The notes below the pieces were generated by a model. The model was given only the letters and a program-made list of their open reading frames with translations, made no database searches and was not told where the DNA came from. A DNA stretch of 5,064 nt from Acidobacterium sp. (GTDB lineage: Bacteria > Acidobacteriota > Terriglobia > Terriglobales > Acidobacteriaceae): the NCBI GenBank assembly GCA_003152595.1, contig PMAM01000121.1, positions 170-5,233 of the forward strand, in the 5' to 3' direction. The position numbers and the translations under genes are program-made. Below are positions 1 to 5,064 of the stretch, in pieces (position 1 is the stretch's first letter; every line of letters starts with the position of its first letter).

Positions 1-1
1 C

Positions 2-3000
2 AACGGCGTCGTCAAGGATCCGAGCGGTGCCGCAATCCCCAATGCGCGCGTTGAGCTTACGAATGTCAATACCGCAGTCGTAAGGACAACGACCACGAAC
101 AGTGATGGGGCCTATGAATTTCCGAGTGTCGTCCCCGGCATTTACACGATGCGGACGTCGGCGACGGGCTTTGCTTCGGTATCACAACCCCCGATAACCC
201 TCGAAGTTAGCCAGACCGCGACGCTCGATTTTCAACTCAGGGTCGGCACCACGACGCAGAACATTACCGTGAACGCCGCGGAGGGGGCGGCGCTGGAGAC
301 TTCGACCTCGGAGCTCGGTACGGTGGTTTCGACCCAGGAAGTCACCGACCTGCCTTTGAACGGCCGGAACTTTACGCAGTTGCTGACGATCACGGCGGGG
401 GTCTCGACCATCAATCGTGACCAAAACGCAGGCGGAGGCGGCAATTGGGCGGGTAACTCGCTGGGAAGTTTCAGCTATCCGGCAGTGAACGGCGCTCGGA
501 ACCGCAGCAATTATTTCATGCTGGACGGGGCAAACGATCTGGATACGATCGAGTCAAAATACAACTACGCGCCGATCGTGGATGCCATTCAGGAATTCAA
601 AACGCAGGGTCACAACGACCTCGCCGAGTACGGCGCCGCAGCCGGCGGCATCGTGAGCGTGGTTACTAAGTCCGGGACCAACCAGTTCCACGGCGCTCTT
701 TGGGAGTTCCTGCGCAACTCGGATATGGATTCCCGCGGTTACTTCGAATCGAGCCTGGCGCCATTGCGGCAAAACCAGTATGGCGCTTCCGTCGGCGGTC
801 CGATCTCGATTCCGAAGGTGTATGACGGCAAGAATAGGACCTTCTTCTACGCGGCGTGGGAAGGTTACCGGTTCAGTTCCGCGAATGAGACCGGAGTCCT
901 GGGACCGACCGATGCGGAGCGGAACGGCGATTTCAGCGCCCTCGGCGTACCGATCTACGATCCAACCACGACGACTTACAATTCTGCAACCGGTACCTAC
1001 TCGCGCGAAACCTTTACCCAGGAATACAACGAACCCAATGCAGCCGATTGCGGCGGTGACGTCAACTGTATCCCCAGCAGCCGGATCAATCCGATCTCGG
1101 CGCTCTACCAGACCCTGATCCCAACCGCTGGCCCATTGGTGAACGGGAGCAACATCTACTCGTCCGGACCAGAGCAGACCAACCAGGATTCGGGAACGCT
1201 TCGTGCCGACCAGAATTTCGGCAACAATAATCAGCTTATGTTTCGTTACAGCCAGTTCGACCAGGAGGTGGCGAACGCGGCGGACATCGTCGGGCTGAAC
1301 GCGACCCACGTTTTCGGCCACAACTACATCGGGCACTGGACTCACACCTTCAGCCCGACGGCGTTCTCGGACGTGTACTTCGGCAGAAACTATGGAGACG
1401 CCCTCACCGGCACAGGGTTCCCGGGAGAAAATGCAGCGTTTATTGGTCAGTTGCAGACACTCGGGATGTCGACGTACTGGATGACTCTGGATAACAAGCT
1501 GTATGCACCGCAGTGGGGGACGGACGGATATATCGGGCTGACCGGCTCACAGCTGCAGGAAACCGGGCTGGCGGATGACTGGCAGTTCGGCGGCGCATTT
1601 ACCAAAATCCTGGGCAGACACACCATCAAAGCCGGCGGCGATTTCCAGACCAACAACTTCCGTTCGCCGATCGCCTACTCTGAAGGTGAGTTTGGGCCGG
1701 CGCAGACTGCGGGCCTCGGGGCGGAGCAGGGTGTGGGCGGAGACTCGTGGGCATCCATGTTGCTCGGTGTTCCGTATACCGCCAACTACCGGAACATCCT
1801 CGAGGTGAATCACGGCGGCTGGATCGATGGGGTGTTCGCTCAGGATCAGATCAAAGCCACGAGCCGTCTGACCGTCAACGTCGGGTTCCGCAACGACATG
1901 GTGTGGACACCGATTTTCGGAACGGGGAACGGCACCAACTTCTACACCGGCAACGCCGATCCTGTTACCGGCCAATACGAGCTCAACGCCCTTCCGCCGA
2001 ACTGTTCGGCAACGCAGGGCGCGCCCTGTATTCCGAATGGCGTCTACACTGCGTCGAGCACCCCTGCGCCGGGCGGGCTTCCCGCGCATGCCTACGTCGA
2101 CCCGAATTCCAATCACCGCGTGCTCCAGAACTCGCTGCACGACTGGGCTGGCCGACTCGGCCTGGACTTCCGCATCACGGACAAGATGGTCGTCCGCTCC
2201 AGCTACACCCGCTTCTATGATGCGTGGGCCACCATGGTCCAGCTCTCGCAGAATTTCGGCGGGAACTGGCCGGCGGTCGCCACCATCGACAACAACGGTC
2301 TGAACGCGAACATTCCTACGGCATTTGCCAACGATCCTCTGGGATTGGGCAGCAGCGGAACGGTTTATCCAATCAACGACTTCAGTCAGGTCAGCCAGTG
2401 GATGGTGGATCCGAACTTCAGGACCCCGTACATGGACCAGTGGAACGTCGGCATCGAACGGGAGTTGCCCGCGAATGCCGTTCTCGATGCCAACTATGTC
2501 GGCTCCGTCGGCAGGCATCTGGACTGGGGTCCCATCATGAACACACCGGCTCCGGGAGCTGGCGATATTCAATCCCGGCGGCCGTACCCCTATATGCTGC
2601 AGCAGTGGTTCGATCAGAGCGTGGGCGACAGCCGCTACAATGCCCTGCAGGTCACCCTCAACAAACGCACCAGTCATGGCGTTACCTTCCTGGTCGCCTA
2701 CACGCTGTCCCATTCGGACGACGATGGCTGCGGTCTGGGCTACGCGGTCTGTCACTCCACCAATCCTTACAACCGCGCCGGCGATTATGGCACCTCGGAC
2801 CTGAACGAGACCAACGCGTTCTCGGCGGCCTTCGTCCTGCAGTCGCCGTTCGCCAAATCTCCCAATAAGGCCGTATCCATACTGGCTGGTGGATGGGCGC
2901 TCAACGGCATTGGTCAGCTCGGTTCGGGGTGGCCTTACACGGTTACCGACAGCACCGATCCGGAGAACGTTGGCACCATCAGCGAGGAACGACCGGCCGA

Positions 3001-3340
3001 AGTCGGCGACCCGAACAAGGGGACCGGTCTGCACACTCCCGCGCAATGGTTCAACGTGAATGCCTTTGCGTTACAACAACCCTATACCTATGGCAGTGAG
3101 AAGAGGAACACGCTGAATTCGGACGGTACCAAAGACCTCGACCTGTCCGTGTTCCGAACGTTCCATGTGGGACTTGGAGAATCGAGATACTTTGAATTCC
3201 GTGCCGAATCGTTCAACCTCTTTAACAGAGTTATGTTCGCCATTCCGAATACGGCTCTCGGGGGGACGAACTTCGGGGCGGTTACGAGCCAGCAGAACTC
3301 GCCGCGTCAGTTGCAAATGGGTCTGAAGTTCAATTATTAG
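2..3340 (+). CDS. TonB-dependent receptor, Oar-like, with N-terminal CarboxypepD_reg domain (5' partial)
   Basis: Outer-membrane receptor expected to import an unidentified substrate using TonB energy. The visible part is 1112 residues; numbers count from base 2. Residues 1-70 read as a carboxypeptidase-regulatory-like (Ig-type) domain (DPSGAAIPNA at 6-15, DGAYEF at 35-40, VPGIY at 44-48). The plug follows at about 99-234, with LPLNGRNF (117-124), FMLDGAND (172-179) and GGIVSVVTKSGTNQFHG (215-231). The rest is beta-barrel, with family blocks NVGIERELP (from 815), YVGSVGRHL (832-840) and FNLFNR (1071-1076). It ends PRQLQMGLKFNY, a typical last strand with terminal aromatic. The ATG at 149 is not the start, because the frame is open to base 2 and the N-terminal domain is encoded upstream of it. 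Family length (about 1050-1200) suggests only the signal peptide and a few residues are missing. Six cysteines occur as three close pairs. No frameshift is visible. The substrate cannot be read from the sequence; the family is sure, the Oar-like subtype likely. Confidence 0.95.
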   Translation, partial: NGVVKDPSGAAIPNARVELTNVNTAVVRTTTTNSDGAYEFPSVVPGIYTMRTSATGFASVSQPPITLEVSQTATLDFQLRVGTTTQNITVNAAEGAALETSTSELGTVVSTQEVTDLPLNGRNFTQLLTITAGVSTINRDQNAGGGGNWAGNSLGSFSYPAVNGARNRSNYFMLDGANDLDTIESKYNYAPIVDAIQEFKTQGHNDLAEYGAAAGGIVSVVTKSGTNQFHGALWEFLRNSDMDSRGYFESSLAPLRQNQYGASVGGPISIPKVYDGKNRTFFYAAWEGYRFSSANETGVLGPTDAERNGDFSALGVPIYDPTTTTYNSATGTYSRETFTQEYNEPNAADCGGDVNCIPSSRINPISALYQTLIPTAGPLVNGSNIYSSGPEQTNQDSGTLRADQNFGNNNQLMFRYSQFDQEVANAADIVGLNATHVFGHNYIGHWTHTFSPTAFSDVYFGRNYGDALTGTGFPGENAAFIGQLQTLGMSTYWMTLDNKLYAPQWGTDGYIGLTGSQLQETGLADDWQFGGAFTKILGRHTIKAGGDFQTNNFRSPIAYSEGEFGPAQTAGLGAEQGVGGDSWASMLLGVPYTANYRNILEVNHGGWIDGVFAQDQIKATSRLTVNVGFRNDMVWTPIFGTGNGTNFYTGNADPVTGQYELNALPPNCSATQGAPCIPNGVYTASSTPAPGGLPAHAYVDPNSNHRVLQNSLHDWAGRLGLDFRITDKMVVRSSYTRFYDAWATMVQLSQNFGGNWPAVATIDNNGLNANIPTAFANDPLGLGSSGTVYPINDFSQVSQWMVDPNFRTPYMDQWNVGIERELPANAVLDANYVGSVGRHLDWGPIMNTPAPGAGDIQSRRPYPYMLQQWFDQSVGDSRYNALQVTLNKRTSHGVTFLVAYTLSHSDDDGCGLGYAVCHSTNPYNRAGDYGTSDLNETNAFSAAFVLQSPFAKSPNKAVSILAGGWALNGIGQLGSGWPYTVTDSTDPENVGTISEERPAEVGDPNKGTGLHTPAQWFNVNAFALQQPYTYGSEKRNTLNSDGTKDLDLSVFRTFHVGLGESRYFEFRAESFNLFNRVMFAIPNTALGGTNFGAVTSQQNSPRQLQMGLKFNY

Positions 3341-3366
3341 ATCGCCTCTGCGTTGTACCTCGAATG

Positions 3367-3408
3367 GCATCACTGCCGCGTGCTGCGGCAGTGATGCTTG
3401 TTGTTTTC
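3367..3408 (+). terminator. Intrinsic (Rho-independent) terminator after the receptor gene
   Basis: A perfect 13-bp inverted repeat (3367-3379 with 3385-3397; arm GCATCACTGCCGC) encloses the 5-nt loop GTGCT. It is followed by a T-rich tail, TTGTTGTTTT, at 3398-3407. The stem starts 26 bases after the receptor stop codon. The arrangement is that of a factor-independent terminator for + strand transcription. No matching A-rich run lies on the left side, so it is probably one-directional. It should end most receptor transcripts before the downstream gene. Confidence 0.9.
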
Positions 3409-3443
3409 GACGCTTCGGTCAGTGCAAGCTAAAGATTACGAGT

Positions 3444-3448
3444 GAGGA
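3444..3448 (+). promoter_or_regulatory. Possible, badly spaced Shine-Dalgarno for the CRTAC1-like gene
   Basis: GAGGA lies directly against the ATG at 3449, leaving only about one base between GAGG and the start codon, much less than the usual 5-9. An in-frame TGA at 3443-3445 rules out any start upstream. The next plausible start, GTG at 3482, would destroy the signal peptide. The start is therefore set by the stop codon and the signal peptide rather than by this site. Translation may be weakly SD-dependent. Confidence 0.35.
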
Positions 3449-5064
3449 ATGCGATCGGCCCTGATCATACTGCTTGCCGCGGTGCTCTGTGTGTTTGTGC
3501 TCGCTCAGGGCGCTGAGGTGCCGCCGATCAGATTCGAGGATATCGCTGCCCGAGCAGGCGTACACTTTGTCACCGAAAACTCTCCCACCCCGGAGAAACA
3601 TCAGCCGGAAACCATGCCTGCCGGAGTTGCGTTGTTCGACTACGACGGGGATGGCCTGCTCGATATTTATCTGGTCAACGGCGCCGAAATGCCGTCGCTG
3701 GTGAAAACCGACCCTAAGTACTCCAACCGCCTCTTTCACAACAACGGCGATGGAACCTTCACCGACGTCACTGAGCACGCCGGAGTCGCCGGAGCAGGTT
3801 ACGGAATGGGCGTTGCGGTGGGCGATTACGACAACGACGGCTGGCCAGACCTGTTTGTGGCCAACGTCAACGGAAATCAGCTGTTTCACAATAATGGCGA
3901 CGGCACCTTCACCGACGTCACCGCAAAAGCGGGTTTGAGCGGTGCCACACATAGCGGCCGCAAGATGTGGTCCATCGCGGCCGGGTGGTTCGACTACAAT
4001 CGCGATGGACTGCTGGACCTGTTCGTCGTGAATTACGTCGATTGGGATCCGCGCTACGAACCAGCCTGTATGGGCCTGAACGGCCGCGGTTACTGCCACC
4101 CCGACAGCTTCCCTCCACTGACGAACACTCTGTACCGCAACAACGGCGACGGTACGTTCACCGATGTTTCGGCGGAAACCGGTATCTCGAAGGTCGAGGG
4201 CAGGGGAATGGGAGTCGCTTTCGCCGACTATGACAACGACGGCTGGCCCGATATCTTTGTCGCCAACGACAACAGCCCGAACCTCCTGTTTCATAACCTC
4301 GGTGGAAAGCGATTTGAAGAGGTCGGCATTCAGGCGGGCGTGGCCTACAACGAAGACGGGAACGTCCTGGCCGGGATGGGCGTCGATTTTCGCGATGTCA
4401 ACAACGATGGGCTGCCGGACATCTGGCACACTGCGATCGAAAACGAAACGTTTCCCCTGTACCTGAACAACGGCAAAGGAGCCTTCGTCAATGCGGGCCA
4501 GCAGAGCCGGCTCGCGAATCTCACCAGGCTCATGTCCGGCTGGTCCAACGGCATCGTCGATCTCGACAACGACGGCTGGAAGGACTTGGTGGTAGCCCGC
4601 AGTAATGTCATGGACAATATCGAGCAAATCTCCCGGCACTTTCGCTACGCCGAACCGAACTCGGTTTTTCGCAATCTGGGTAACGGGCAGTTTGAAGATG
4701 TGAGCGCCGCGGCTGGAGCCGATTTCACCCGGCCTGCCCCGCACCGTGGGCTTGCCTACGGAGACCTGGACAACGACGGCCGCGTGGACCTCGTGATCAC
4801 CGCTCTGGGTGCCCCGGTTAGCGTACTCCGCAATGTCACCCAAACGCACAATCACTGGATCCTGCTCAAGTTGGTCGGAACCAAAAGCAACCGGATGGGC
4901 CTCGGCGCGCAGATTCGCGTAACCACTGACGATGGCAGGAGACTCTACAATGAGGCAACGACCAGCACCGGCTATGCCGCATCGAGCGATCCGCGCGTTC
5001 ACTTCGGCCTGGGTGGCTCGCGTGTGATTCGGGAAATCGAGATTCGCTGGCCATCGGGTACGCG
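3449..5064 (+). CDS. CRTAC1-like secreted protein: FG-GAP/VCBS seven-bladed propeller plus ASPIC/UnbV domain (3' partial)
   Basis: Exported, probably calcium-binding protein of unknown ligand; 538 codons are visible and the frame is open at the right edge. Residues 1-19 or 1-22 form a Sec signal peptide (MRS, hydrophobic stretch 4-19, cleavage after VLA or QGA). Cys14 has no lipobox before it, so a lipoprotein is unlikely. Seven calcium-type loops (DxDxDG or Asn variants) start at D64, D126, D182, D260, D316, D371 and D439, each followed by a hydrophobic strand. Between them lie NNGDGTFTDV-type linkers (98-107, 148-157, 231-240, with diverged copies later). This predicts an integrin-alpha-like seven-bladed propeller. 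From about 468 an ASPIC/UnbV domain is clear: NHW (468-470), SNRMGLGA (480-487), HFGLG (518-522) and WPSG (534-537). Probably 20-40 residues are missing, unless a C-terminal extension such as TPR follows. Adhesion or ligand binding is inference from fold. Confidence 0.94.
   Translation, partial: MRSALIILLAAVLCVFVLAQGAEVPPIRFEDIAARAGVHFVTENSPTPEKHQPETMPAGVALFDYDGDGLLDIYLVNGAEMPSLVKTDPKYSNRLFHNNGDGTFTDVTEHAGVAGAGYGMGVAVGDYDNDGWPDLFVANVNGNQLFHNNGDGTFTDVTAKAGLSGATHSGRKMWSIAAGWFDYNRDGLLDLFVVNYVDWDPRYEPACMGLNGRGYCHPDSFPPLTNTLYRNNGDGTFTDVSAETGISKVEGRGMGVAFADYDNDGWPDIFVANDNSPNLLFHNLGGKRFEEVGIQAGVAYNEDGNVLAGMGVDFRDVNNDGLPDIWHTAIENETFPLYLNNGKGAFVNAGQQSRLANLTRLMSGWSNGIVDLDNDGWKDLVVARSNVMDNIEQISRHFRYAEPNSVFRNLGNGQFEDVSAAAGADFTRPAPHRGLAYGDLDNDGRVDLVITALGAPVSVLRNVTQTHNHWILLKLVGTKSNRMGLGAQIRVTTDDGRRLYNEATTSTGYAASSDPRVHFGLGGSRVIREIEIRWPSGT
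3731..4171 (+). repeat. Three 42-bp direct repeats coding the LFHNNGDGTFTDVT linker
   Basis: The copies are at 3731-3772, 3881-3922 and 4130-4171. The first two encode the same 14 residues but differ at six bases, all in third codon positions. The third has drifted further (LYRNNGDGTFTDVS). This is the DNA trace of the blade repeats, kept by selection on the protein rather than by a recent duplication. Confidence 0.8.
4034..4132 (+). other. Cysteine-bracketed insertion between propeller blades 3 and 4
   Basis: Blade 3 to blade 4 loop spacing is 78 residues, against 55-68 elsewhere. The extra segment (residues 196-228) begins YVDWDPRYEP and carries Cys207 and Cys216 (codons 4067-4069 and 4094-4096) in a CX8C arrangement, followed by HPDSFPP. 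These are the only cysteines in the visible mature protein. A disulfide-closed surface loop is likely in an exported protein. From memory, a YC[GHS]P-like motif here recurs in ASPIC/UnbV relatives, so it may be a family trait. Confidence 0.6.

Larger units (their letters stand above)
3638..4789 (+). repeat. Seven-copy array of calcium-loop (FG-GAP/VCBS) repeats inside the CRTAC1-like gene
   Basis: The loops, by residue, are FDYDGDG (63-69), GDYDNDG (125-131), FDYNRDG (181-187), ADYDNDG (259-265), RDVNNDG (315-321), VDLDNDG (370-376) and GDLDNDG (438-444). Each has a further Asp three residues after the Gly (72, 134, 190, 268, 324, 379, 447). Spacing is 62, 56, 78, 56, 55 and 68 residues. Loops 3 and 5 carry Asn at the second metal position, which still allows Ca2+ coordination. 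Seven copies match one closed seven-bladed propeller. Confidence 0.9.

Noticed and set aside
149..151. ATG as a possible start of the receptor gene.
   Set aside because: The same frame is open from base 2 and encodes a good CarboxypepD_reg domain that this ATG would cut through. No signal peptide follows it.
1547..3046. Long open frame (499 codons) on the minus strand inside the receptor gene.
   Set aside because: It lies wholly within a well-supported receptor CDS. Its translation is Arg/Val/Gly-rich with no recognisable domain. This is the expected shadow of a G+C-rich gene.
3406..3435. Possible sigma70-like promoter before the second gene (TTCGAC, 18 bases, TAAAGA).
   Set aside because: The -35 matches the consensus poorly, the proposed -35 overlaps the terminator tail, and the -10 lies too near the ATG to leave a normal leader. 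It is not better than chance.
3488..3492. Cys14 in the signal peptide of the propeller protein as a lipoprotein attachment site.
   Set aside because: The preceding residues (AAVL) do not fit a lipobox, because the position just before Cys is Leu rather than Gly, Ala or Ser. The hydrophobic stretch also continues past the Cys to a better signal peptidase I site.
3419..5002. Long open frame (527 codons) on the minus strand opposite the propeller gene, with repeated Val-rich blocks.
   Set aside because: The Val-rich repeats (AVVVI and similar) are the reverse complement of the repeated Asp-Asn-Asp codons (GAC AAC GAC reads GTC GTT GTC). The periodicity comes from the sense-strand repeats and does not indicate an antisense gene.

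Overview
The window suits a G+C-rich Gram-negative bacterium, most likely an acidobacterium of the Solibacter/Bryobacter type. That placement is inferred from protein style: a large TonB-dependent receptor of the Oar-like kind with a CarboxypepD_reg N-terminus, beside a secreted FG-GAP/VCBS protein ending in an ASPIC/UnbV domain. Both families are strongly expanded in Acidobacteriota, but no marker gene here proves the phylum.

Layout: two protein genes on the + strand fill almost all of the window, and both are cut by its edges. Bases 2-3340 hold the 3' part of a TonB-dependent outer-membrane receptor gene. The reading frame is open to the left edge, so the true start lies outside. Bases 3341-3448 are a 108-bp intergenic gap with a strong intrinsic terminator: a perfect 13-bp stem, 5-nt loop and T-rich tail. 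Bases 3449-5064 hold the 5' part of a CRTAC1-like gene: signal peptide, seven calcium-loop (DxDxDG) repeats that should form a seven-bladed propeller, then an ASPIC/UnbV domain running off the right edge. No RNA genes, mobile elements or CRISPR arrays were seen.

How they may work together (inference): the receptor would import a large or scarce substrate across the outer membrane using TonB energy, and the propeller would be an exported Ca2+-dependent binding protein. Co-orientation and closeness hint at a shared surface process. The terminator between them argues against a simple single transcript, so this is a functional neighbourhood at most, not a proven operon.

Nothing here is clearly a new system. 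The points most worth checking are the receptor-propeller pairing, three closely spaced cysteine pairs in the receptor that hold all of its visible cysteines, and the cysteine-bracketed insertion between propeller blades 3 and 4.
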